From Eubacteriaceae bacterium (GTDB lineage Bacteria; Bacillota; Clostridia; Lachnospirales; Lachnospiraceae), in contig CAJTFB010000040.1 of the NCBI GenBank assembly GCA_910575665.1, positions 1-33,624 of the forward strand: DNA of 33,624 bases. Direction: 5' to 3'. The notes beneath the pieces were generated by a model. The model was not told the DNA's origin and did not search any database. It saw only the letters and a program-made list of their open reading frames with translations. Numbering within the stretch: position 1 is the stretch's first letter; the number at the start of each line of letters is the position of its first letter. Positions 17,515 to 24,299 of this stretch are shown one piece after another. The translations under genes were made by a program, and so were the position numbers.

Positions 17515-17595
17515 TTACTTTTTCATAAAATGGACAATCCATGCCACTATCGCTAATAACACCAATATCAGAACTGCCCCTGCTATTTTCCACAT
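17515..17595 (-). CDS. 26-residue single-span membrane peptide
   Basis: A short gene, easily missed: M-W-K-I-A-G-A-V-L-I then L-V-L-L-A-I-V-A-W-I-V-H-F and the basic tail M-K-K. One hydrophobic helix of about 20 residues begins after M-W-K, with positive charge at both ends. A strong ribosome binding site, AAAGGAG, lies seven bases before the ATG at 17595. It is the first gene of the operon, 25 bases before the ABC ATPase gene, and directly behind a promoter with LytTR-type repeats. It may be a small transporter subunit, an immunity peptide or a signal. I know of no named family for it. The start, site and operon position make translation likely. Confidence 0.65.
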   Translation of the reverse strand: MWKIAGAVLILVLLAIVAWIVHFMKK

Positions 17596-17617
17596 ATTCA
17601 CTCTCCTTTCTACCCTT

Positions 17618-17685
17618 AGTCTACACGAAAAAAAGACAGTTACCTCAACTGTCCTCGAAACAAAGGCTAACTGTCCTTTAACTGT
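17618..17685 (-). promoter_or_regulatory. LytTR-type operator repeats and promoter of the peptide/ABC/VanY operon
   Basis: Three ACAGTT half-sites on the minus strand lie at 17680-17685, 17669-17674 and 17647-17652. The last two are 22 bases apart, matching the two 9-bp repeats with 12-13 bases between that AgrA/LytTR regulators bind (ACAGTTAGC and ACAGTTGAG). A likely -10, TAGACT (17618-17623), lies 20 bases downstream of the last repeat, and no good -35 is present, as expected for an activator-dependent promoter. The repeats begin just after the kinase stop codon. Confidence 0.6.
17628..17653 (-). terminator. Terminator between kinase gene and peptide/ABC operon
   Basis: Minus strand: GACAGTT (17647-17653), loop GAGGT, AACTGTC (17635-17641), then seven T (17628-17634). 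It ends the regulator-kinase transcript. Its left arm is also the promoter-proximal LytTR half-site. Confidence 0.75.
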
Positions 17686-17686
17686 T

Positions 17687-18994
17687 TTATTGATAAAAAA
17701 GCATTACACTTACTGTAAATATTTTTTCGTGATACTCGTACTGTACTGTTCCCTGATATTTTTCTACTGCGGATAATACACTTCTCATTCCCCAACCATG
17801 AATGTTTCTATCTTTCTTAGAAGTGTGTAATTTCCCATTCCGAATATCCGGCGAAACTATGCTGCTATTTGCAATTTTAATAATGATAAACTGATGAAGC
17901 CTCCTGATCGTCACTTGTATTTCCTGTGGTTCTCCTTCCGGTTGTTTCATGCAGGCTTCAACTGCATTATCTAAAAGGTTCGTAAGGATTGTGCAGAGGT
18001 CTACCGGATCAATCTTACAGTCCTTTGGATATTCTCCATGAATTTTCATGTGGACACGATTGTTCTCTGCTTTCTCCCTTTTCTGGCTTAAAATATAGTC
18101 AATAGCCTCAATCCCTGTATAACGCTCATACTCATATCTCGTTCCATCTCCACTCAATTTTTTCAAATAGGCTTCTGCTTCCTCCACTCTATTTTCCTTT
18201 AAGTAACTTTGTAACAGTAAAAAATGATTTTTCATATCATGATACAGCTTCGCATTGGTTTCATAAGCTTCCTTTGCAGTTACATAATTCTTTTCCAACA
18301 TATGGTTCTGTTGAATGGTATAGGTTCTTTCTCTTTTTTCATTTTGTATTTGCATCCAAAGGCAGAGAATCAGCAACACAAAAGACAATATAATTCCCAA
18401 GGCAACCTGAAACGTACTGAGTTTTCTGTCTGCTATTTCTCTATTCGCATTTATATAATAAATGATAGTCATCCAACCTGTACCCGCACACGCGATATAC
18501 ATAAACCAAAAATTCCGCAGTTGGAGATAACTTTTAATTCTTTTTATAACTGCATATGCAACCCCTGTCATACCTGCTAAAAAGCACTGACTGATGAAGA
18601 TGATACACACCCGTTCCCATCCAAATGTATATACCCAACTCGATGATATACCCAGCTGAACTGTAGCGCCGAATACAAAGGCACTTGCATTTGCCAATAA
18701 AATGCTATATCCTATTACTACCATGAACAGTTCTGTTATTTTCCCTTTATAAAGAATACAACTTCCTATCCATAAAGCAAAATACACATACAAGGAAGTT
18801 ATATAGTTCACCCGAAATTTAACTAAATTCAAAAGAACAACGCCAGCTGCAATCACTCCCGCAAGGACTCCTTGATATAACCTGTGATGCTTTTTGTCAA
18901 ACCGTCTCTCCATAATTGCCTGCGTCCACACAAAGCCACATACCATCTCATTGACGCTAGCCAGCCATTCTATGAAAATAAACACTCCATTCAT
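17687..18994 (-). CDS. GHKL sensor histidine kinase (AgrC-like)
   Basis: A 435-residue membrane sensor. The ATG at 18994 overlaps the stop of the response regulator gene (ATGA) and follows GGGGGA; the in-frame ATG at 19009 lies further inside the regulator gene. Six or seven membrane segments fill residues 1-217. The dimerisation helix carries Y-H-D-M-K-N-H with the phosphoacceptor His near 252. The GHKL ATPase domain is complete, with N box N-L-L-D-N-A-V-E-A-C near 339-348 and G box G-W-G-M-R-S-V near 408. It pairs with the LytTR regulator and probably senses a peptide or envelope signal for the downstream ABC/VanY operon. Confidence 0.93.
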   Translation of the reverse strand: MNGVFIFIEWLASVNEMVCGFVWTQAIMERRFDKKHHRLYQGVLAGVIAAGVVLLNLVKFRVNYITSLYVYFALWIGSCILYKGKITELFMVVIGYSILLANASAFVFGATVQLGISSSWVYTFGWERVCIIFISQCFLAGMTGVAYAVIKRIKSYLQLRNFWFMYIACAGTGWMTIIYYINANREIADRKLSTFQVALGIILSFVLLILCLWMQIQNEKRERTYTIQQNHMLEKNYVTAKEAYETNAKLYHDMKNHFLLLQSYLKENRVEEAEAYLKKLSGDGTRYEYERYTGIEAIDYILSQKREKAENNRVHMKIHGEYPKDCKIDPVDLCTILTNLLDNAVEACMKQPEGEPQEIQVTIRRLHQFIIIKIANSSIVSPDIRNGKLHTSKKDRNIHGWGMRSVLSAVEKYQGTVQYEYHEKIFTVSVMLFYQ

Positions 18995-19707
18995 ATTTGT
19001 TTCCCCCAAAACGACAGCAGCCTTTCCTTAAATTCTTTCCAGCTTGTTTTATTGATCGTGACATTCTGCTGTCCCGGAAATAGTATTTTCCCTGTGTCCA
19101 TACCAATAACATTTGCCAGATTGATAATACATCCTCTATCTGCAAAATAAAAATATTCTTGACCTAACTCTTCAAAAACTTGTTTCAGAGATTTACGCAC
19201 TGAGACCGTTCTTTCTCCTTCCAGATACAAAACAGAATACTTACCCTCTTTTAATATGTAAAAGATACTTCTATAAGGAATCTTTTCCAAATAGTTCTTA
19301 ATCTTTATCATGTAGTATTCTTTCTTCTCTAAAGCATATAACTTATAGTAATCCTCCAACGCTAAAAACAATTTTTCATGGAGCATTGTTTTTTGAATAT
19401 AACGAAACACCGAATACTCATAGGCGGTAATTGCATATTCCGGGTGGGATGTTATGAAGATAATTTTTGCAGAAAGTATCCTTTGACGGATTTCTTTCGC
19501 AAGCTCCATCCCGTGAATTCCTGGCATCTCAATGTCCAAAAGAAACAGGTCGTAAACTACCCCGTCCTGCAGATCGTACTGCAAGTTTTCACTAGACTGA
19601 TAAGTGATAATTTTATTATCTATACAATTCAGCCTGAAAAATCTTCCGGCGATTTCTTCTATCTCCACCAGTATTTTTTCATCATCGCATATTGCTACAC
19701 GTAACAT
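18991..19707 (-). CDS. LytTR-family response regulator (AgrA-like)
   Basis: A 238-residue regulator. The receiver domain has the acidic pair D8-D9, phospho-acceptor D58 in L-L-D-I-E-M-P-G, and F-I-T-S near 92. The LytTR DNA-binding domain covers about residues 135-235 (F-Y-I-L-K-E-G-K-Y-S-V then R-G-C-I-I-N-L-A-N-V). The ATG at 19707 has GAGGTG upstream, and the stop overlaps the kinase start. LytTR proteins bind pairs of 9-bp direct repeats; such repeats lie in front of the peptide/ABC/VanY operon. Confidence 0.94.
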   Translation of the reverse strand: MLRVAICDDEKILVEIEEIAGRFFRLNCIDNKIITYQSSENLQYDLQDGVVYDLFLLDIEMPGIHGMELAKEIRQRILSAKIIFITSHPEYAITAYEYSVFRYIQKTMLHEKLFLALEDYYKLYALEKKEYYMIKIKNYLEKIPYRSIFYILKEGKYSVLYLEGERTVSVRKSLKQVFEELGQEYFYFADRGCIINLANVIGMDTGKILFPGQQNVTINKTSWKEFKERLLSFWGKQI

Positions 19708-19738
19708 TGGTACACCTCATTTGCACATTATCTTTTTC

Positions 19739-19767
19739 ATTATACAGGTATCACTAGAATTTGTCGA
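19739..19767 (-). promoter_or_regulatory. Promoter of the regulator-kinase operon
   Basis: Minus strand: TCGACA (19762-19767), 17-base spacer, perfect TATAAT (19739-19744), 32 bases upstream of the start codon. It looks strong and constitutive. Confidence 0.8.
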
Positions 19768-19797
19768 GAACCTCCTATCTCAAATATGTGTCTTTAA

Positions 19798-19885
19798 TGC
19801 AGCATTACTATCCGAGCAGCACACAATGTCGATGTAATCTGCAAGAATCGCGGATAGATAATTTTATGGAGGACACAGCAATGCT
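19798..19885 (+). other. Gene-free stretch with a possible RNA pseudoknot before a short frame
   Basis: The gap 19768-19997 has no gene I can support. On the plus strand TGCAG-C-ATTAC (19798-19808) can pair with GTAATCTGCA (19834-19843), and TATCCG in its loop (19809-19814) can pair with CGGATA (19851-19856), an H-type pseudoknot arrangement. GGAGG (19868-19872) and an ATG (19881) follow, but that frame closes after nine codons (M-L-Q-I-S-E-I-I-W). A near-perfect hairpin AAAGAATTGCC/GGCCATTCTTT (19940-19964) lacks a T-run. It may be the relic of a lost gene's leader. Confidence 0.25.
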
Positions 19886-19997
19886 TCAAATATCTGAAAT
19901 CATATGGTAAAAAAGGCTGGCTGAAAACCGCTGCCCTCTAAAGAATTGCCTTCGGCCATTCTTTCGTTCCACAAATTGAGAACTTTCCTATAAGGTA

Positions 19998-20031
19998 AAA
20001 AAGAACAGGCAAATATTTTCACCTGTTCTTT
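19998..20031 (-). terminator. Terminator after metY
   Basis: Minus strand: AAGAACAGG (20023-20031) / CCTGTTCTT (20002-20010) with a 12-base loop, then a T-run (19998-20003). It lies 21 bases after the stop codon. Confidence 0.85.
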
Positions 20032-20052
20032 CCAGTCATATACAAAAGTGTA

Positions 20053-21321
20053 CTATGCCAATGCCTGCGCCAGATCTTCTATGATATCATTGACATTTTC
20101 TATTCCCACAGACAATCTCACCAGATCCGGTCCCACGCCGGCAGCAACCAGCTCTTCATCATTCATCTGACGATGGGTCGCCGATGCCGGGTGGAGAATA
20201 CAGGTATGAGCATCTGCCACATGGGTCGCAATCATTGCTATTTTCAATTTGGACATAAACTTCTCTGCCGCACTTCTTCCGCCCTTTACGCCAAAAGATA
20301 CGACCCCGCAAGTTCCCTCTGGCATATATTTTTTTGCTCTCTCATAATACTTATTTCCCGGCAAGCCCGGATAATTCACCCATGCCACCTGATCATGAGC
20401 CTCCAAAAATTCCGCCACCTTCTGAGCATTTTCACAGTGCCTCGGCATTCTCACATGAAGGGATTCTATTCCAAGATTCAGAAGATAGGCATTCATCGGC
20501 GCCTGGATCGAACCCAAATCTCTCATTAACTGTGCGGTAGCCTTTGTGATATAGGCGCCCTCTAGCCCAAATTTTTCTGCGTAGGTGATACCATGATAAG
20601 ATTCATCCGGCGTGGTCAGCCCTGGAAACTTATCCGCATAGGCAAACCAATCAAATTTCCCAGAGTCCACAATACAACCGCCTACCGATGCGTCATGGCC
20701 ATCCAAGTATTTCGTGGTGGAATGGATAACGATGTCTGCCCCCCACTCAAAAGGACGGCAGTTGATCGGCGTGGCAAAAGTATTGTCAACGATCAGTGGC
20801 ACTCCGTGGGCATGTGCCGCCTTGGCAAACCGCTCGATATCAAATACGATAAGCGCTGGATTGGCAATGGTTTCACCAAATACTGCCTTAGTATTGGGCT
20901 GGAATGCCGCCTCCAGTTCTTCCTCGGAACAATCTGGATCCACAAAGGTAAACTCGATCCCCATGCGCTTCATCGTCACCGCAAAGAGATTATAGGTTCC
21001 CCCGTAGATCGTAGATGAGGATACCACATGGTCCCCTGCGCTGCAGATATTAAATACGGAATAAAAAGAGGCCGCCTGTCCGGAAGAGGTAAGCATCGCC
21101 GCTGTCCCTCCCTCCAGAGCACATATTTTCGCTGCCACATAATCATTGGTGGGATTCTGAAGTCTTGTATAAAAATAACCGCTTGCTTCCAGGTCAAATA
21201 ACTTTCCCATATCCTCACTGGAATCATATTTAAAGGTGGTACTCTGAACAATAGGGATCATTCTTGATTCACCGTTTTTTGGCTCATATCCTGCCTGAAT
21301 GCACTTTGTCTCTTTTTTCAT
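20053..21321 (-). CDS. metY: O-acetylhomoserine sulfhydrylase (O-acetyl-L-homoserine aminocarboxypropyltransferase)
   Basis: A 422-residue PLP enzyme of the Cys/Met metabolism family that makes homocysteine from O-acetylhomoserine and sulfide. The PLP lysine is K204 in I-H-S-T-T-K-Y-L-D-G-H, and the cofactor Asp is in L-I-V-D-N-T-F near 180. At over 420 residues with the S-G-Y-F-Y-T-R-L-Q-N-P motif it fits MetY rather than the shorter cystathionine synthases. ATG at 21321 follows GGAG by nine bases; a GTG one codon earlier is less well placed. It has its own promoter and a hairpin-rich leader of about 100 bases. The cysteine synthase gene lies 4.5 kb away on the same strand. Confidence 0.92.
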   Translation of the reverse strand: MKKETKCIQAGYEPKNGESRMIPIVQSTTFKYDSSEDMGKLFDLEASGYFYTRLQNPTNDYVAAKICALEGGTAAMLTSSGQAASFYSVFNICSAGDHVVSSSTIYGGTYNLFAVTMKRMGIEFTFVDPDCSEEELEAAFQPNTKAVFGETIANPALIVFDIERFAKAAHAHGVPLIVDNTFATPINCRPFEWGADIVIHSTTKYLDGHDASVGGCIVDSGKFDWFAYADKFPGLTTPDESYHGITYAEKFGLEGAYITKATAQLMRDLGSIQAPMNAYLLNLGIESLHVRMPRHCENAQKVAEFLEAHDQVAWVNYPGLPGNKYYERAKKYMPEGTCGVVSFGVKGGRSAAEKFMSKLKIAMIATHVADAHTCILHPASATHRQMNDEELVAAGVGPDLVRLSVGIENVNDIIEDLAQALA

Positions 21322-21346
21322 CACACATTTCTCCTTTACTTGTACC

Positions 21347-21422
21347 AGCTCAATGTATTGAGCTGTCTCAACATTGCTAGCCTAACGATGCCAAGTCGAC
21401 CCGACTTGACACCGTTAGGCTA
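21347..21422 (-). promoter_or_regulatory. Hairpin-rich 5' leader of metY
   Basis: Two strong structures fill the space between promoter and ribosome binding site. The first, at 21378-21422, has a 10-bp stem (CGTTAGGCTA paired with TAGCCTAACG), a small internal loop, and an inner 6-bp stem CAAGTC/GACTTG. The second, at 21347-21364, is the perfect palindrome AGCTCAAT-GT-ATTGAGCT and ends about 11 bases from the AGGAG ribosome binding site. It has none of the SAM-I riboswitch or T-box core sequences. It may be a small regulatory RNA element or a pair of repressor operators. Confidence 0.45.
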
Positions 21423-21428
21423 ACATAA

Positions 21429-21457
21429 AGTATATCATTTTACAACTGCTGACACAA
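21429..21457 (-). promoter_or_regulatory. Promoter of metY
   Basis: Minus strand: TTGTGT (21452-21457), 17-base spacer, TATACT (21429-21434), located just after the stop of the P-type ATPase gene. Transcription would start close to the first hairpin of the leader. Confidence 0.75.
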
Positions 21458-21485
21458 CCGGAAAAATGGTAAAATCTTATATCTT

Positions 21486-23384
21486 TCACCGGGCAGAGTT
21501 CGCACGCATGGCATTCAATATAGCGATCACCGCCACTCCCACATCAGCAAATACCGCTTCCCACATATTTGCCTGCCCCAGAGCTCCCAGAATCAGCACC
21601 AGAAACTTGACTCCAAGGGCGAACACGATATTTTGCCGAACGATCTTCATCGTCTTCACAGAGATCCGAATTATTGATGCCAGTCTCGATATGTCATCCT
21701 CCATTAGCACCACATCTGCCGCCTCGATGGCTGCATCCGAACCCATACTGCCCATGGCGATGCCGATATCCGCCCGTGTGATCACCGGGGCATCGTTAAT
21801 CCCGTCTCCAGCAAATGCCACATACTTTCCCTCACTGCACCTTTCCATGATTTTTTCAAGTTCTGTCACTTTATCCTCCGGCAGCAGCTCCGCATGCACC
21901 TCGTCGATACCAAGCTGGCCAGCGATCGCCTCACCGGTCTCCTTCTTATCTCCTGTCAGCATGACAAACCGTCTTACCCCTGCCCTTTTCAGGTCGGACA
22001 GGGCTTCTTTCACTCCTGGTTTGATCTGGTCTGAGATAAATATACAGCCGGCATATATTCCATCTACAGACACGTACACAGTAGTACTGGTCTGATGTTT
22101 TTTTATCAGTCTTTCCGTGGATTCAGGAACCATCACTCCGTGTTCCAACAAAAGTTTTTGATTTCCTGCCAGAACCACTTTTCCCTCTGCCATTCCTTTC
22201 ATTCCATATCCCGGGATCTCCTCCACCCCAGATACATCTACAAGGTCTTCCTGGCAGGCATTGAGTATGGAACGGGCTATCGGGTGACCGGAATATTTCT
22301 CTATGGAAGCCGCCATACGAAGAGCGTCCTTTCCCTCTTCTGTAACCACTTCAGACACTTCAAATTCTCCTTTTGTCAGCGTTCCCGTCTTGTCAAATAC
22401 GATGGTATCCATCCGGGAAACCATTTCCAGGTAATTACTGCCCTTCACAAGAATACCTCTGGATGACGCCGCGCCGATTCCGCCAAAAAAGCTGAGGGGA
22501 ACGGAGATCACCAGGGCACAAGGGCAGGATATCACAAGAAAAATACATCCCCGCTGAATCCAGTCGGAAAATCCCTGTCCCAGTACAAGAGGAGGCAGCA
22601 CCGCGATCAGAAGTGCAGCGATGACCACGATCGGCGTGTAGTATCTGGCAAATTTCGTGATAAAGTTCTCTACCTTTGCCTTACGGGTACTGGCATTTTC
22701 CACCAGCTCCAAAATCCTGGCCACCGTAGAATTTTCAAATTCTTTTGTGACGCGAACCCGCAAAACACCAGAACCATTTACACATCCACTGATGATCTCA
22801 TCGCCGCTGTTCAACTTCCGGGGCACCGACTCACCGGTCAGCGCACTGGTATCCACAAAGGAACTTCCCTCCACAACAACACCATCTAACGGCACCTTTT
22901 CCCCAGGTTTGATCACAATGATACTGTCCGGCAGCACATCCTCCGGATCCGTCTGCTCTACTCCGCTTTCTGTCTCAAGGTTGGCATATTCCGGACAGAT
23001 ATCCATCAACTCCGTGATGGATCTGCGGGAACGGTTCACCGCATAACTCTGGAACAGCTCTCCCACCTGATAGAAGAGCATGACCGCCACGGCTTCGTCA
23101 TATTCTCCGGTTCCAAAGGCGGCAAAAGTTGCGATACACATCAGAAAATTCTCATCAAACACCTGACCATGGCCAATATTTACCACCGCTTTTTTCACCA
23201 CATCGCCGCCGATGACCACATAAGGGATCAGATACAGGCAGAATTCAAACAATACGGCATAGTTATGATTTTCAAATATCGCATCTGCATCGAGAAGCCC
23301 TGCATGAAATAACAGAAAAAACAAGGCGAAGATCACAGCGGAAAAAAGGATGCGGTACAATACATTTTTCTGCTTTTTTGTCAT
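21486..23384 (-). CDS. Heavy-metal P1B-type ATPase (Zn/Cd/Pb export type)
   Basis: A 632-residue metal-exporting ATPase. It has the actuator motif T-G-E-S (183-186), the membrane metal site C-P-C (287-289) in S-C-P-C-A-L-V-I-S, the phosphorylated Asp in D-K-T-G-T (331-335), and G-D-G-I-N-D near 540. About eight membrane segments are visible. The usual N-terminal HMA domain is absent; a separate 72-residue HMA protein gene lies 23 bases upstream. CPC and the neighbouring CzrA/SmtB-like sensor point to zinc, cadmium or lead rather than copper. Start ATG at 23384 with GGAGGGAG upstream. Confidence 0.93.
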   Translation of the reverse strand: MTKKQKNVLYRILFSAVIFALFFLLFHAGLLDADAIFENHNYAVLFEFCLYLIPYVVIGGDVVKKAVVNIGHGQVFDENFLMCIATFAAFGTGEYDEAVAVMLFYQVGELFQSYAVNRSRRSITELMDICPEYANLETESGVEQTDPEDVLPDSIIVIKPGEKVPLDGVVVEGSSFVDTSALTGESVPRKLNSGDEIISGCVNGSGVLRVRVTKEFENSTVARILELVENASTRKAKVENFITKFARYYTPIVVIAALLIAVLPPLVLGQGFSDWIQRGCIFLVISCPCALVISVPLSFFGGIGAASSRGILVKGSNYLEMVSRMDTIVFDKTGTLTKGEFEVSEVVTEEGKDALRMAASIEKYSGHPIARSILNACQEDLVDVSGVEEIPGYGMKGMAEGKVVLAGNQKLLLEHGVMVPESTERLIKKHQTSTTVYVSVDGIYAGCIFISDQIKPGVKEALSDLKRAGVRRFVMLTGDKKETGEAIAGQLGIDEVHAELLPEDKVTELEKIMERCSEGKYVAFAGDGINDAPVITRADIGIAMGSMGSDAAIEAADVVLMEDDISRLASIIRISVKTMKIVRQNIVFALGVKFLVLILGALGQANMWEAVFADVGVAVIAILNAMRANSAR

Positions 23385-23407
23385 AAAAGTCTCCCTCCTC
23401 TGGCTTC

Positions 23408-23626
23408 CTATCTCTCAAGATAACAATCCGCGTCCACTTTTTTACAAGCCGCCTCTGCCAGCTCCACGATCTTATCAAAACCCTCGTCTTCCGCGGTTAA
23501 TGTAAGTTTCTGCGCCATAAAGCTGACCACGGCGCTCTCCACTCCTTCGATCTTATTTATGGCATGTTCCATCTTCGCCGCACAATTCGCACAGTCCAGA
23601 TTTACTATTTTATATTTTTTCTTCAT
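23408..23626 (-). CDS. Free-standing HMA metal-binding protein (metallochaperone-like)
   Basis: A 72-residue ferredoxin-like HMA domain with the metal motif D-C-A-N-C-A-A-K-M at residues 10-18, so Cys11 and Cys14 bind the ion. It probably hands metal to, or regulates, the P-type ATPase encoded 23 bases downstream, which lacks its own N-terminal HMA domain. A further Cys-rich tail (C-K-K-V-D-A-D-C) might add ligands. ATG at 23626 has GGAG upstream. Confidence 0.9.
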   Translation of the reverse strand: MKKKYKIVNLDCANCAAKMEHAINKIEGVESAVVSFMAQKLTLTAEDEGFDKIVELAEAACKKVDADCYLER

Positions 23627-23759
23627 GATATTTTCTCCATTCTATAGGTTTTGCACTCTTCCCTCAAACATTCGAAATCCGCTGATTTACTACGTAAATC
23701 GCTCCTTTCCCATGTTTGGCGGGTCCCAAGTTCAAATCCGAATAAGTTCGTGAGAACTT

Positions 23760-23786
23760 ATTTTATCATGCAAGCATGAACGTCAA
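23760..23786 (-). promoter_or_regulatory. Possible second metal-gene promoter with palindromic spacer
   Basis: Minus strand: TTGACG (23781-23786), only 15 bases, TAAAAT (23760-23765). The spacer contains the palindrome TCATGC-TTGCATGA-type repeat (23766-23779). A hairpin AATAAGTTC/GAACTTATT (23741-23762) follows. The short spacer makes this uncertain. The rest of the 185-base gap before the HMA gene has another small palindrome, GATTTAC/GTAAATC (23678-23694). Confidence 0.3.
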
Positions 23787-23811
23787 TTTGACTTTTGCCC
23801 CTGGCATCAGA

Positions 23812-24171
23812 TTATTCCAAAATATGTTCCATCCCCTGGCTGAGAATCGACATTACATGGTCGTCTGTCAGGGAATAAAATACGGATTTACCTTCTCTTC
23901 TATTCTTTACTAATTTATTCTGCTTTAATACTCTCAGCTGATGAGAGATCGCTGACTGATTCATATTCAGCACATCCGCGATATCGCACACACACATTTC
24001 CGAGCGAAGCAGTAGATACATGATCTTAATACGGGTGGAATCTCCAAATATTTTATAGAGATCTGCCAGATCATATAAAGTATCCTCATCCGGCATATCG
24101 TCCTTCCACCGGCTGACCTGCTCGGTATGATGATGCGTCAGTTCGCAGCAGTCCACATCTTTTTCTGCCAT
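23812..24171 (-). CDS. ArsR/SmtB-family metal sensor repressor
   Basis: A 119-residue winged-helix repressor when started at the ATG at 24171, which has AAAGGAG six bases upstream. The N-terminus holds possible ligands (D-C-C-E-L-T-H-H-H). C60-V-C62-D matches the alpha-3 site of ArsR/CadC-like sensors, and D103-D-H105 with H116 matches the alpha-5 site of CzrA/SmtB zinc sensors. The recognition helix is N-Q-S-A-I-S-H-Q-L-R near 71-80. It should leave its operator (24227-24246) when zinc, cadmium or lead binds, releasing the HMA and P-type ATPase genes downstream. Confidence 0.93.
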   Translation of the reverse strand: MAEKDVDCCELTHHHTEQVSRWKDDMPDEDTLYDLADLYKIFGDSTRIKIMYLLLRSEMCVCDIADVLNMNQSAISHQLRVLKQNKLVKNRREGKSVFYSLTDDHVMSILSQGMEHILE

Positions 24172-24226
24172 ATTAACTCCTTTCTCTGCGGGACACAAAC
24201 CTTTCCTTGCAGAAATTCATTTCGTC

Positions 24227-24246
24227 ATATGAACAGTTATTCATAT
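24227..24246 (-). promoter_or_regulatory. ArsR/SmtB-type operator
   Basis: Inverted repeat ATATGAA-N6-TTCATAT, part of the longer ATATGAACA...ATTCATATG pattern typical of CzrA/SmtB-family operators. It lies just downstream of the -10 box of the sensor gene, where a bound repressor would block transcription. Confidence 0.75.
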
Positions 24247-24256
24247 GTTCATCTCT

Positions 24257-24285
24257 ATAATACTACACTCTTTATTAAAATGCAA
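24257..24285 (-). promoter_or_regulatory. Promoter of the metal-resistance operon
   Basis: Minus strand: TTGCAT (24280-24285), 17-base spacer, TATTAT (24257-24262), with the operator directly downstream. It lies just after the stop codon of the upstream gene at 24300. Confidence 0.75.
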
Positions 24286-24299
24286 CCCCAAATTCATTT

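Noticed and set aside
14687-19767. Complete vancomycin-resistance cluster
   Set aside because: Only a VanY-like enzyme is present. There is no D-Ala-D-Lac or D-Ala-D-Ser ligase, VanH or VanX, and the two-component genes are LytTR/GHKL rather than VanRS type.
20173-20529. Long plus-strand frame inside metY
   Set aside because: It lies entirely within a well-supported PLP enzyme gene, has no ribosome binding site and has unnatural composition; it is an antisense shadow.
21325-21434. SAM-I riboswitch or T-box upstream of metY
   Set aside because: The leader is only about 100 bases and lacks the conserved core sequences of either class, and there is no terminator hairpin before the start codon.
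23719-23742. tRNA T-arm-like sequence (GTTCAAATCC context) between the HMA and ArsR genes
   Set aside because: The bases around TTCAAAT do not form the 5-bp T stem, and no anticodon or acceptor arm is found nearby.
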